From assembly GCA_031275595.1 (NCBI GenBank), contig JAISOO010000157.1, positions 1 to 15,454 on the forward strand: a stretch of 15,454 bases of DNA, given 5' to 3'. The notes beneath the pieces were generated by a model, which was not told the DNA's origin, made no database searches, and saw only the letters and a list, made by a program, of their open reading frames with translations. Below, one piece after another: positions 1 to 6,352 of this stretch. Positions within the stretch are counted from its first letter, which is position 1; each line of letters starts with the position of its first letter. Origin of the DNA: Spirochaetaceae bacterium. GTDB taxonomy: Bacteria > Spirochaetota > Spirochaetia > Treponematales > Breznakiellaceae. A program made the position numbers and the translations under genes.

Positions 1-239
1 TCGTCCATGATGTATTCGGAGAGGCGCTCATCCTCCGAGGCAAAGCCGGCGATTGCCACCCGTGTTCCGGCGGGCAGTTCCGCGGCAAGCTCCGCCGCGG
101 ACCGCTCTATGGCCTCATCGAGGGAAAGTACGTCCGGACTTTCCCCGGAAAGCCCCTCCCCGCCCCCGCCCGTGGTGGCGCAGGCCGTGAGCGCGGCAAG
201 AACAATTGCCGCGGCTGCGATTGATACATGCTTTTTCAT
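1..239 (-). CDS. Lipoprotein, N-terminal part only (runs off the left edge)
   Basis: The reverse complement from ATG at 239 gives about 79 residues before the window ends. They begin MKKHVSIAAAAIVLAALTAC, a signal peptide with a short basic n-region, a hydrophobic core and an LTAC lipobox with the lipidated Cys at residue 20. A Gly-rich linker follows. The mature part contains a stretch like RVAIAGFASEDERLSEYIMDE, which resembles the start of CsgG/LpoB-like lipoprotein domains that are numerous in treponemes; that family call is from memory and weak. A strong ribosome-binding site, TAAGGAGG, lies at about 245-252, 5 nt upstream of the ATG, which fixes the start. The gene is transcribed away from the rest of the window's left region. 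The C-terminus is not visible, so function stays open. Confidence 0.75.
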   Translation of the reverse strand, partial: MKKHVSIAAAAIVLAALTACATTGGGGEGLSGESPDVLSLDEAIERSAAELAAELPAGTRVAIAGFASEDERLSEYIMD

Positions 240-315
240 GGATACCTCCTTAATTAATAGCGTGGAGCGTGAAATCCTCACTCTTCACCCTTCTCACTCC
301 TCCCTCTTGACTCAC

Positions 316-343
316 GGAATAAGCGCTGAACCGAGCGGACCCC
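316..343. repeat. 28-bp direct repeat, intergenic copy
   Basis: This segment matches 454-481 at 26 of 28 positions. The other copy is the 3' coding end of the broken gene at 450-1116 and encodes its C-terminal PLVSALIP. This copy lies outside any gene, so it is a detached duplicate of that gene end. Confidence 0.8.
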
Positions 344-345
344 GG

Positions 346-434
346 CTATTCGGCTTTGCCGAATAGCTCGGAGTTTTTGCGGAGCAAAAACTCCACGGCA
401 TCTATTGCATGGAGTTTTGCCTTTGGCAAAATCC
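346..434. repeat. Cluster of three short hairpins with 3-nt loops
   Basis: Three palindromes follow one another. At 346-366 a perfect 9-bp stem (CTATTCGGC) closes a TTT loop. At 370-394 a perfect 11-bp stem (GGAGTTTTTGC) closes a GGA loop. At 411-434 a near-perfect stem (GGAGTTTTGCC against GGCAAAATCC, one bulged base) closes a TTT loop. The second and third are variants of one sequence. They lie between the two copies of the 28-bp direct repeat. They look like REP/MITE-like small palindromic elements; no transposase gene is present. Confidence 0.7.
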
Positions 435-436
435 AA

Positions 437-473
437 CTTGTTTCAGCGCTTAAGGAATAAGCGCTGAAACAAG
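437..473. repeat. Perfect 16-bp inverted repeat across a stop codon
   Basis: The left arm is 437-452 (CTTGTTTCAGCGCTTA), the right arm is 458-473, and the loop is 5 nt. The stop codon of the broken minus-strand gene (450-452) lies inside the left arm. A transcript of that gene would end in this hairpin followed by TTGGATTTTGCC, so it may act as a weak intrinsic terminator. Part of the right arm belongs to the 28-bp direct repeat. Confidence 0.65.
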
Positions 474-1116
474 CGGACCCCAGGGCCCCTTCTTGCCGTC
501 GTTCTCTATCTGCACGGCGAAATACGCCGTCTTCCCGCTGTCCCCGTAGTCGAACTCGATCAGGTCCTTCTTCCGCTTGGTGAAAAAGGATTTGCGCAGC
601 TCCTCCGGGTCCGCCGGCGGCGTTTCGCCGGGAGCCGCCACGCGGTACCAGATCCGGTAGCCCTTGTTCGCCGGATCATCGGGGCTGCCGGTAACGTAGA
701 CGATTTTTACCCCCAGCTCGTGCCGCCCCACCAGGTAGGTTTCTACCGTCGCCTGCGCCGTGGGCTTGCCGCTGGGGGTCGGCGTACTGTCGTGGGGTTT
801 GAGCCCCAGGGCAACGTAATCGGAATCGACCAAGGGCGGGGAAAGGAAGTGCCTCCGCTTTATGTCCCGTAGTTTCTCCGTTAACGCCTCAAAAGCTTCC
901 CTGCACCGGGCCGTTGCCACGGGGGTCCGGGTGGTCTCGTTTTTCGCCGTGGCAAAGGGCGGCCTCCGCGGTCTGTATGCGGGCGTGCAGTTCCGTAATG
1001 ACCGCGGGGGGGATGCCCCAGGCGTCCGCGCTGGCGGTCATAACGGCCTCCCAGTCTTTCGCCATTGCCAGTATGCCTTCCCGCGTGGTGGGAAGCCAGT
1101 CTTTGCTCGCTGCCAT
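450..1116 (-). pseudogene. Fibronectin-III-like small protein, broken by one frameshift
   Basis: The N-terminal part reads from ATG at 1116 (MAASKDWLPTTREGILAMAKDW...) with a good ribosome-binding site, AAGGAGGA at about 1125-1132. The C-terminal part is in another frame and ends at 450 with KKGPWGPLVSALIP. They join cleanly if one T (an A on the plus strand) is removed from the CTTTG run at 954-956. The repaired protein would be 221 aa, reading ...TAEAALATAKNETTRTP... across the joint. Without repair the first frame runs on to a stop at 889. The C-terminal half (YRIWYRVA, GKTAYFAVQIENDGKKGPW) resembles a fibronectin type III fold, from pattern only. No enzymatic motif is visible. It is either a real pseudogene or a base-call error. 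The gene starts 14 nt downstream of the 21-bp-repeat ORF. Confidence 0.65.
454..481. repeat. 28-bp direct repeat, copy inside the 3' end of the broken gene
   Basis: Partner of 316-343 with two mismatches. Read on the minus strand it encodes the last residues PLVSALIP, so this is the parental copy. Confidence 0.8.
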
Positions 1117-1130
1117 GCTCTGTGTCCTCC

Positions 1131-1379
1131 TTAATGCGTGGTCCCGAACAGGTTGATCGGGTGTTTTATTGGGTTGATCGGGCGCCCTATTGAGTTGATT
1201 GGGGTCCCTATTGACTTGATCGGGAGCCCTAACGGACTGATCGGGCGCCCTATTGACTTGATTGGGAGCCCTAACGGACTGATCGGGGTCCCTATTGACT
1301 TGATCGGGCGCCCTATTGAGTTGTCCGGGAGCCCTGTTGACTTGTCCGGGAGCCCTGTTAAACCGACCGGATTCTCCAT
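1131..1379 (-). CDS. Possible 82-aa heptapeptide-repeat protein (doubtful)
   Basis: An open frame from ATG at 1379 encodes MENPVGL followed by a run of seven-residue units of the type IG(R/L/T)P(I/D)xS, ending at TAA 1131-1133. The stop overlaps the ribosome-binding site of the next gene (start 1116), a layout compatible with translational coupling. No good ribosome-binding site precedes 1379. The opposite strand is also open through the repeat with an equally regular pattern (IGxPIDL units from a GTG at 1138). Codon periodicity is imposed by the 21-bp DNA repeat, so openness alone does not show that it is a gene. I recognise no family. Confidence 0.3.
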   Translation of the reverse strand: MENPVGLTGLPDKSTGLPDNSIGRPIKSIGTPISPLGLPIKSIGRPISPLGLPIKSIGTPINSIGRPINPIKHPINLFGTTH

Positions 1380-1383
1380 TGGG
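1153..1383. repeat. 21-bp tandem repeat, ten units plus one degenerate unit
   Basis: Units begin at 1153, 1174, 1195, 1216, 1237, 1258, 1279, 1300, 1321 and 1342. A degenerate unit starts at 1363. A typical unit is TTGATCGGGCGCCCTATTGA plus one base. Units at 1216 and 1258 carry AACGGA in place of ATTGAC, which gives a 42-bp higher-order period over 1216-1299. Several units contain the palindrome GGGCGCCC. The unit length is a multiple of three, and also of the helical turn, so no stop codon appears in the repeated frames on either strand. Confidence 0.9.
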
Positions 1384-1734
1384 ATGTTTTTACGCGTGCG
1401 TTGGGCAATTTGACCTGTTTTGAGCGGAATTGGACAAACCCGCGGCTTGTCTCCACAAAAAAACCGGGGAATAGGGAACGCCCGCCGCAACGGATAAATC
1501 CGCCGCGCCGTCTTTGGTACTGCGGCGTTTTGGGGGGCTGCAACGCGCTACATTTTCCGGTCTAACTCCGTTCCGGTGGGTTTACCGGTTGTGTTTAGCA
1601 GACTTTTTTCAAGGCAATGGGTATACGATGAGCCGTTTTCTGTCTTTATGCCTGCCGCTGCCTTGAGCATGGAATTATTGTAGGTGATCCGGAAAATTTG
1701 TGCAAGGAGCCCGCCTTTTCCTGACGGCGGAGGC
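1384..1734. other. Region without a supportable gene
   Basis: I see no gene here. A minus-strand open frame (1548-1742, 64 codons) has no recognisable domain or ribosome-binding site and starts inside a hairpin. No tRNA fold or intact insertion-sequence end is visible. This may be remnant DNA between the accessory genes and the APE locus. Confidence 0.5.
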
Positions 1735-1764
1735 TTTCCCAAAACGAACCCGGGTTTTGGGAAA
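1735..1764. terminator. Hairpin just downstream of apeR, possible terminator
   Basis: The 11-bp arms TTTCCCAAAAC (1735-1745) and GTTTTGGGAAA (1754-1764) are perfect, with an 8-nt loop. The hairpin begins 7 nt past the apeR stop codon, which is where a terminator would sit. No U-tract follows on the minus strand, so classical intrinsic termination is not evident. The same core recurs at 6214-6254. Confidence 0.5.
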
Positions 1765-1771
1765 CGCTCCC

Positions 1772-2995
1772 TTAGCTTATTTTTTTAAAGATCAGGGAAG
1801 TATTAATGCCGCCGAAGGCAAAGTTATTGGACATGATATATTCGGTCTCCAGTTCCCGGCCCTCCCCCAGGATATAATCCAGGGGCGCGCACTGGGGATC
1901 GATTTCCGTTACGTTGATGTTGGGGAGGAACCAGCCTTCGTTCATCATGTTGACGGAAACCCAGGCCTCAATCGCCCCGCAGGCGCCCAGGGTATGGCCG
2001 ATGTAATTCTTCAGGGTGCTCACGGGAACCGGGCGGCGGAACACGTCAAAGGTGGCCCAGGTTTCGGCGACATCCCCGGCGGCGGTACCGGTCCCGTGGG
2101 TGTTCACATACCCGATGGCTTCGGGGCAAAGCCCGGCGTCCCGGAGGGCCAGGGTCATGACGCCCCCCATGGTGGTCCGGTTGGGATTGGTCAGGTGGGT
2201 CCCGTCGGTGTTGGTGCCGAAACCCGCCACCTCGGCGTATATCCGCGCCCCCCGGTTCAGGGCGTGTTCGTATTCTTCCAGTATCAGGGTTCCCGCCCCT
2301 TCCCCGATAACCAGGCCGTCCCGTTTGGCGTCGCAGGCGGCCGGGGTCAGGCCGGGGGTGTCGTTTTTTACGGAGGCCGCGAAAAGGGTGTCGAAAACCG
2401 CGGCGTCCGCGGCGCTCAATTCATCCGCCCCCCCGGCGATCATCAGGTCCTGGAGGCCGTTTTGTATGGTTTCGTAGGCGTAGCCCAGGGACATGCTGCC
2501 GGAGGTACAGGCGGTATTGGTGGTGATAAGCCGGCCCGTTAACCCGTAAAACACTTCGATGTTCGCCGCGCAGGTCTGGGGCATGGATTTAATATAGGTG
2601 GTGGCGTTCATATCCTGCACCTTGTTGAGGATGAGCATACTGTAAAAGCCGAGCAGCGCGTCAATGCTGCCCATGGAAGAACCGTAGGCAACGCCGCAGC
2701 GCCCCCGGGGGAGTTCCGGGGAACCGGCGAAGGACGCCGCGGACAGGGCGTTCTCGGTGGCCGCCAGGGCAAGCAGGGCGACCCTGCCCATCCCCCGGAT
2801 CTTTTTCCGGGGATACGCGGGGAACTCAAAATCCACCGGCGCCGCGAGGCGGGTATTCATCTGCTGGTACTTGTCCCATTCGTCCATCCGGCGGACGCAG
2901 TTCTTCCCCGCCTTGAGTTTTGCCAAAATGACCTGCCAGTCCGAACCCAGGGCGCTGACCACGCCGCCCCCGGTAACAACCACCCGTTTTTTCAT
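1772..2995 (-). CDS. apeR: Beta-ketoacyl-ACP synthase II-type ketosynthase (ApeR-like)
   Basis: A 407-aa protein of full FabF length that condenses malonyl-ACP with a growing acyl-ACP chain. It opens with KKRVVVTGGGVVSALG, the usual FabF N-terminus. The catalytic triad is complete: Cys163 in NTACTSGS, His300 in NTHGTGT and His334 in NYIGHTLG. The C-terminus has the expected NNFAFGGINTSLIF. The start at 2995 is preceded by GGAGGGGAAGG, a good ribosome-binding site, and lies 19 nt after the ketoreductase stop. It is the last gene of the apeN-R operon, and a hairpin follows at once. The symbol is by family and by position after the ketoreductase, as in proteobacterial APE clusters. A standalone fatty-acid FabF is the alternative, but the context argues against it. 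Confidence 0.93.
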   Translation of the reverse strand: MKKRVVVTGGGVVSALGSDWQVILAKLKAGKNCVRRMDEWDKYQQMNTRLAAPVDFEFPAYPRKKIRGMGRVALLALAATENALSAASFAGSPELPRGRCGVAYGSSMGSIDALLGFYSMLILNKVQDMNATTYIKSMPQTCAANIEVFYGLTGRLITTNTACTSGSMSLGYAYETIQNGLQDLMIAGGADELSAADAAVFDTLFAASVKNDTPGLTPAACDAKRDGLVIGEGAGTLILEEYEHALNRGARIYAEVAGFGTNTDGTHLTNPNRTTMGGVMTLALRDAGLCPEAIGYVNTHGTGTAAGDVAETWATFDVFRRPVPVSTLKNYIGHTLGACGAIEAWVSVNMMNEGWFLPNINVTEIDPQCAPLDYILGEGRELETEYIMSNNFAFGGINTSLIFKKIS

Positions 2996-3014
2996 GCCTT
3001 CCCCTCCGCCCTAT

Positions 3015-3752
3015 TCACACCAGCCCGCCGTTCACGGAAATAACCTGCCGGGTAATATACGACGCGGATTCCGAAAGGAGAAATACCGCCAGCGCCGCCA
3101 CTTCCTCGGGCCGGCCTATGCGCCCCAGGGGGATGGCGGGGAGGATCTTGTCCAGGGGCGCGTCCCGGATCATATCGGTTTCGATGATCCCCGGGGCAAT
3201 GCAGTTCACCGTGATGGACCGGCTCGCCAGTTCCATTGCCAGGGCCTTGGTGGCGCCGATAATGCCCGCCTTGGACGCGCTGTAATTCACCTGCCCCCGG
3301 TTCCCGACGAGCCCCGATACCGATGCGAGGGTGATGATCCGTCCCCGTTTTTTTCGGCACAGGGGCATGATCAGGGGATGGAGGACGTTAAAAAACCCGT
3401 CCAGGTTGGTATGGACCACCTGATCCCATTCCTCCCCGGCCATGGCGGGGAAGACGTTATCCGCGTTGATCCCCGCGTTACAGATGATACCCCAGGGTAC
3501 GCCTTCGGCTTCGATATACGCCTCAAGTTTTTCCCGGCATTCCTCCCGGCGGGCAATATCAAAGGACAAGAGGGTTACCTTTCCGCCCCGGGAACGGATT
3601 TCCCCGGCCAGGGTTTCCGCCGCCCCCTGGTTTTGGTGGTAATGGGCGGTTACCCGGTACCCCGCGCCGGAGGCCGCCAGGGCGATTGCCCGCCCTATAC
3701 CCCGGCCGGCGCCGGTGATCAATACGGACTTTTCATTTTTCATCATATTCAT
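3015..3752 (-). CDS. apeQ: 3-oxoacyl-ACP reductase, SDR family (ApeQ-like ketoreductase)
   Basis: A 245-aa short-chain dehydrogenase/reductase that would reduce the beta-keto group after each condensation with NADPH. Visible features: the nucleotide-binding TGAGRGIG at residues 13-20, CNAG at about 91-94, Asn116 in HTNLDG, and the catalytic set Ser144, Tyr157 and Lys161 (VNYSASKAG). The C-terminus SYITRQVISVNGGLV is typical of FabG. I chose ATG 3752 because it directly follows the dehydratase stop (3754-3756), with GGGAAAG upstream; ATGs at 3746 and 3743 are equally possible. A longer frame from 3782 would overlap the upstream gene by 29 nt and is less likely. In the APE pathway this product is ApeQ. 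Confidence 0.92.
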   Translation of the reverse strand: MNMMKNEKSVLITGAGRGIGRAIALAASGAGYRVTAHYHQNQGAAETLAGEIRSRGGKVTLLSFDIARREECREKLEAYIEAEGVPWGIICNAGINADNVFPAMAGEEWDQVVHTNLDGFFNVLHPLIMPLCRKKRGRIITLASVSGLVGNRGQVNYSASKAGIIGATKALAMELASRSITVNCIAPGIIETDMIRDAPLDKILPAIPLGRIGRPEEVAALAVFLLSESASYITRQVISVNGGLV

Positions 3753-3753
3753 A

Positions 3754-4251
3754 TTATACGCTTTCCCAGCGGGAAATATCACCCGCCGCCGCCATCACCG
3801 TTATGTTCGCCTTCCCGGCGGGATAAGAACCCGAAGGGTCATGCCCGGACATTTCGCACGCATAGGAAAACACCGCGTCCAAGCGGTAATCTTCCCGGAT
3901 ACAGGTCCGCAGAACGGTGCCGGAGGACAAAAAAGGAACCGCCAGTTCCAATTGAGAAATGCTCAGAATAAAACCGGGGGATGGTTTTTTACCCTCATCC
4001 CGGTTGATGATTCCGGACAGGGCGGAGATACTCTGGGCCATACACTCGATGCCGACCCAGGAGGGGATTCCCCCGAATTTTGGATCGTAAAAGAGGCAAT
4101 CCGGGCCGATGTCATACTCGGCGGAAAGGGTATGCTTCTTTTTATCATAGGTTCTCACCCGGCTTAATAAAAACATTTTCCCCCGGTGGGGGAGCAGGGC
4201 GCAAAGCTCCGCTCCTTCGATAATGCCGGTTACATCCTTATCCCGGGACAT
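3754..4251 (-). CDS. apeP: Hot-dog fold dehydratase subunit (ApeP-like)
   Basis: A 165-aa FabA/FabZ-like protein. The N-terminal ALLPHRGKMFLLSRV is the usual opening of this family, and FGGIPSWVGIECMAQS (about 59-74) is the active-site helix signature of the APE dehydratase subgroup. An acidic residue, Glu69, stands at the FabA/FabZ Asp/Glu position. The catalytic His that FabZ carries in HFP is not evident at the equivalent place, where LFYDPKFGG is found. In described APE systems ApeP works in a complex with ApeI. Here the ApeI-like domain at the end of the large fusion protein keeps both His and Glu, so this protein may be the partner subunit rather than a self-sufficient enzyme. The start lies 3 nt after the stop of the ketosynthase gene at 4255. 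Confidence 0.88.
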   Translation of the reverse strand: MSRDKDVTGIIEGAELCALLPHRGKMFLLSRVRTYDKKKHTLSAEYDIGPDCLFYDPKFGGIPSWVGIECMAQSISALSGIINRDEGKKPSPGFILSISQLELAVPFLSSGTVLRTCIREDYRLDAVFSYACEMSGHDPSGSYPAGKANITVMAAAGDISRWESV

Positions 4252-4254
4252 ACC

Positions 4255-5502
4255 CTAATCCTCCCTTCCGATAATTAAGCTGATGTTACATCCCCCAAAG
4301 GCAAAAGAATTGCTCATGCAGATCCGCAGCCCCCCCAGGGCGGTATCCCCGCCGGCAAACCGCAGACGGGGCAGGCCGTCATCGTACACCCCGTCCCATA
4401 CGTGGACCGGCAGCAGCCGCCGGTCCACGCCGGGGGCTTCGGCGGCATAAGACAAGGCCAGCCAGCAGAGGGCCAGTTCCAGGGCCCCCGCCGCGCCGAG
4501 GGTGTGCCCGGTAATGGCCTTGGTGGAGCTTACCGGGGGGCCCGCGGCGGCATCGGGGAAAACCGCCGCCACCGCCAGGGCCTCCATGGCGTCATTGAGG
4601 GGCGTTCCGGTTCCGTGGAGATTGATGTACCCCACATCCCCCGGCCCGATACCGGCGGCGGCCAGGGCTTCCCTCATGGCCCGGATCGCCCCCTCGCCGT
4701 CCGGCCGGGGGGCGGTTATGTGAAAGGCGTCGGCACTTTCGCCGGCCCCCAGGAGGGCGATGGGAATGCCCAGGGATTCCCGGGAGAGTACAAAAAAAGC
4801 GGCCCCCTCCCCCAGGGTGATCCCTTTCCGGTTTTTGCTGAAGGGGTTACAGGGGGCGTCCGATACCGCCTCCAGGGAATCAAAGCCGAGAAGCACGGTT
4901 CGGGAAAGGACGTCGACTCCCCCGGCGATCACCGCGTCACAAAAACCTCCCCGGATAAGCACCGCCCCCTGGCTGACCGCCCCCGCGCCGGAAGCGCAGG
5001 CGGTGGAAACCCCCAAAACAGGCCCGGTCAGGCCGAAACGGCGGGCAATATACTCCGCGGGGTAAGCCGCCCCCTGATAGCGCAGGGCATAGTTTTCCGG
5101 AAAACGGCCGGTGGTAAAATAAACCCCGTGAGCCTCCAGGGACAACTCAGAACCGTTATCGCAGGAACCAACACAAACCCCCACCCGGTCAGGACCGTAG
5201 GCGGCAACGACCTGTTCAATCTCGGGACGGATCTGTTCCAGGGCGGCGTCGGCGATACGGAAGATCCGGGGACCCTCCCGGGCGCCGGTGTCTCCGGCGG
5301 AAGGGAAAAAATCACCGGGGATACGCCCCGCCAGAAAGGACCGCCCCCCGGGGGAATCCGGGGGGGAACCGCCGGGAAGGGAGATCGGAACAATCCCCCT
5401 CCGATCCCCCCGCTGGGCGGCGTCAAAAAAACGTTCCCCCTTGCCGCCGGCACAGCAGAGCAGTCCCGGGGCGGAAAGATACACCGGCGCCTGTTTGGGC
5501 AT
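4255..5502 (-). CDS. apeO: Beta-ketoacyl-ACP synthase (ApeO-like ketosynthase)
   Basis: A 415-aa thiolase-fold ketosynthase. Catalytic residues are intact: Cys169 in STACASG, His296 in NLHGTGTPLND and His333 in AITGHTLGAAG. SNSFAFGGCNISLI closes the protein as in other KAS enzymes. I chose ATG 5502, which overlaps the lipoprotein stop as TGATG and has GAAGGGGAG 5 nt upstream. GTG codons at 5505 and 5508 would add one or two residues. The N-terminal region (about residues 15-80) is more divergent and Gly/Pro-rich than in FabF. Position directly after the DUF3261 lipoprotein and before the dehydratase matches ApeO, the chain-elongating ketosynthase. In proteobacteria ApeO pairs with ApeC; no third ketosynthase is seen here, so the partner may be the ApeR-like protein or may be encoded elsewhere. 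Confidence 0.92.
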   Translation of the reverse strand: MPKQAPVYLSAPGLLCCAGGKGERFFDAAQRGDRRGIVPISLPGGSPPDSPGGRSFLAGRIPGDFFPSAGDTGAREGPRIFRIADAALEQIRPEIEQVVAAYGPDRVGVCVGSCDNGSELSLEAHGVYFTTGRFPENYALRYQGAAYPAEYIARRFGLTGPVLGVSTACASGAGAVSQGAVLIRGGFCDAVIAGGVDVLSRTVLLGFDSLEAVSDAPCNPFSKNRKGITLGEGAAFFVLSRESLGIPIALLGAGESADAFHITAPRPDGEGAIRAMREALAAAGIGPGDVGYINLHGTGTPLNDAMEALAVAAVFPDAAAGPPVSSTKAITGHTLGAAGALELALCWLALSYAAEAPGVDRRLLPVHVWDGVYDDGLPRLRFAGGDTALGGLRICMSNSFAFGGCNISLIIGRED

Positions 5503-6065
5503 CACCACTCCCCTTCCAGGGTATAGGCGTAACGGCGGAAGTAATTGGCATAGGCCACCGAAGCAGTCCCCTTTTCTATCCTGATGATCGGGGTCTTCCC
5601 CTCATAGACGGTCCGGACTTCAGAGGCCGCACCCGCGGCTTTTTCCACCCTGAAGGTCAGGCCCGCCCGTTTCAGGGCCGCCGCAACCGCCTCGGCCCGG
5701 TAAAAACAAAGCTGAAAATCCGCCACAATGTATTCGGCGGTGATCCGGGGGGACAGGAAGGGCGATGAAAAAACAAGCCCCCCTTCATCAAAGGAAAGAT
5801 CCCCCATGCCGACCCCGAGGGTGTTAAAAAAAGCCATGGTTACCCGGTTTTCGTCCGCTTCGGTCCAGGCGTCCAGGATGAATTCCCCCTCCCCGTAAGT
5901 TCCGGTAATATGCTGCCCCAGGTCCATGGGGGCCTCAATATCACCGGGGGGAAGCAGGGTGTACCGGGCCCGTTGGGTGAGGTACACCGGCGCGTAGGGA
6001 GATTCCGGCGGGTGCGTAACACAGGAAGTCAATAAAAATGCCAAAAAGAGGAAACCGATACGCAT
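5502..6065 (-). CDS. apeN: APE-locus outer-membrane lipoprotein, DUF3261 type
   Basis: A 187-aa protein with a very short lipoprotein signal, MRIGFLFLAFLLTSC, lipidated at Cys15. It is therefore expected on a membrane facing the periplasm, most likely the outer membrane. The length and the pattern (GTYGEGEFILDAWTEADENR, FNTLGVGMGDLSFDEGG) fit the DUF3261 lipoproteins found in APE clusters; the family call is from memory of those proteins. Members are thought to act with the LolA-like protein and the MMPL pump in moving the pigment lipid outward. It is the first gene of the second operon and overlaps the next gene by one base (TGATG). Upstream lies a 287-nt gap shared with the divergent transferase gene. 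The ribosome-binding site is poor (GGCGGT). Confidence 0.82.
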   Translation of the reverse strand: MRIGFLFLAFLLTSCVTHPPESPYAPVYLTQRARYTLLPPGDIEAPMDLGQHITGTYGEGEFILDAWTEADENRVTMAFFNTLGVGMGDLSFDEGGLVFSSPFLSPRITAEYIVADFQLCFYRAEAVAAALKRAGLTFRVEKAAGAASEVRTVYEGKTPIIRIEKGTASVAYANYFRRYAYTLEGEW

Positions 6066-6213
6066 ACCGCCATACTACCCCAAAAACCGTGGTATACGAG
6101 GCTGCTTCCAAATCCTCCGGCCCGTCGGGAACCGTGGTTTTGAAAGACACCCTTTATATATCAAAGCGGTTTAGAAAATCGCTGAAAACTGAAATTTTCA
6201 TCGATGATTTAAC

Positions 6214-6254
6214 TGAGGCTTTCCCAAAACTCGGTTAGTTTTGGGAAAGCCTCA
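6214..6254. repeat. Perfect 17-bp hairpin, family member 2
   Basis: Arms TGAGGCTTTCCCAAAAC (6214-6230) and its exact complement (6238-6254) enclose a 7-nt loop, TCGGTTA. The core GGCTTTCCCAAAAC also forms the left arm of the hairpin downstream of apeR at 1735-1764. No T-run follows on either strand. Confidence 0.85.
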
Positions 6255-6302
6255 ACTAACGGAAAAACAGGCCGGCTTCATGTGAGGCCCCCGATTTTTC
6301 TA

Positions 6303-6341
6303 AAGCCGGTCTCAAAACCGGCCGAGTTTTGAAACAGGCTT
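6303..6341. promoter_or_regulatory. Hairpin in the leader of the transferase gene, family member 3
   Basis: Arms 6303-6318 and 6326-6341 pair at 14 of 16 positions around the loop CGGCCGA, with the core CAAAAC/GTTTTG. The stem ends 11 nt before the ATG at 6353. A competing 6-bp hairpin is possible (GCCGGT 6305-6310 with ACCGGC 6317-6322), and CCGGCTT at 6272-6278 can pair with AAGCCGG 6303-6309. Mutually exclusive folds so near a start codon could affect translation; this is inference. Confidence 0.5.
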
Positions 6342-6352
6342 ATACCAACAAA

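Larger units (their letters stand above)
6066..6352. promoter_or_regulatory. Divergent intergenic region between apeN and the transferase gene
   Basis: About 287 nt separate two diverging genes, so promoters for both should lie here. I could not find a pair of -35/-10 boxes with good spacing on either strand; TATATA-containing sequence near 6150-6160 is the only AT-rich patch. Two long hairpins occupy the right half and are listed separately. Confidence 0.45.

Noticed and set aside
1153..1383. CRISPR array
   Set aside because: Units are contiguous 21-bp repeats without unique spacers, and no cas genes are present.
1548..1742. 64-codon minus-strand frame as a small gene or transposase remnant
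   Set aside because: No recognisable domain or ribosome-binding site, and its start lies in the hairpin downstream of apeR.
3747..3755. TATAAT-like hexamer just before the ketoreductase start as an internal promoter
   Set aside because: It is formed by the last codon and stop of the preceding gene, and no -35 box at suitable spacing was found.
1700..5526. Long plus-strand open frames (for example 1700-2542, 2757-3971, 4402-5526) opposite the ketosynthase and ketoreductase genes
   Set aside because: They are Gly/Pro/Arg-rich with no domain pattern and lie antisense to well-supported enzymes. High GC leaves such frames open by chance.
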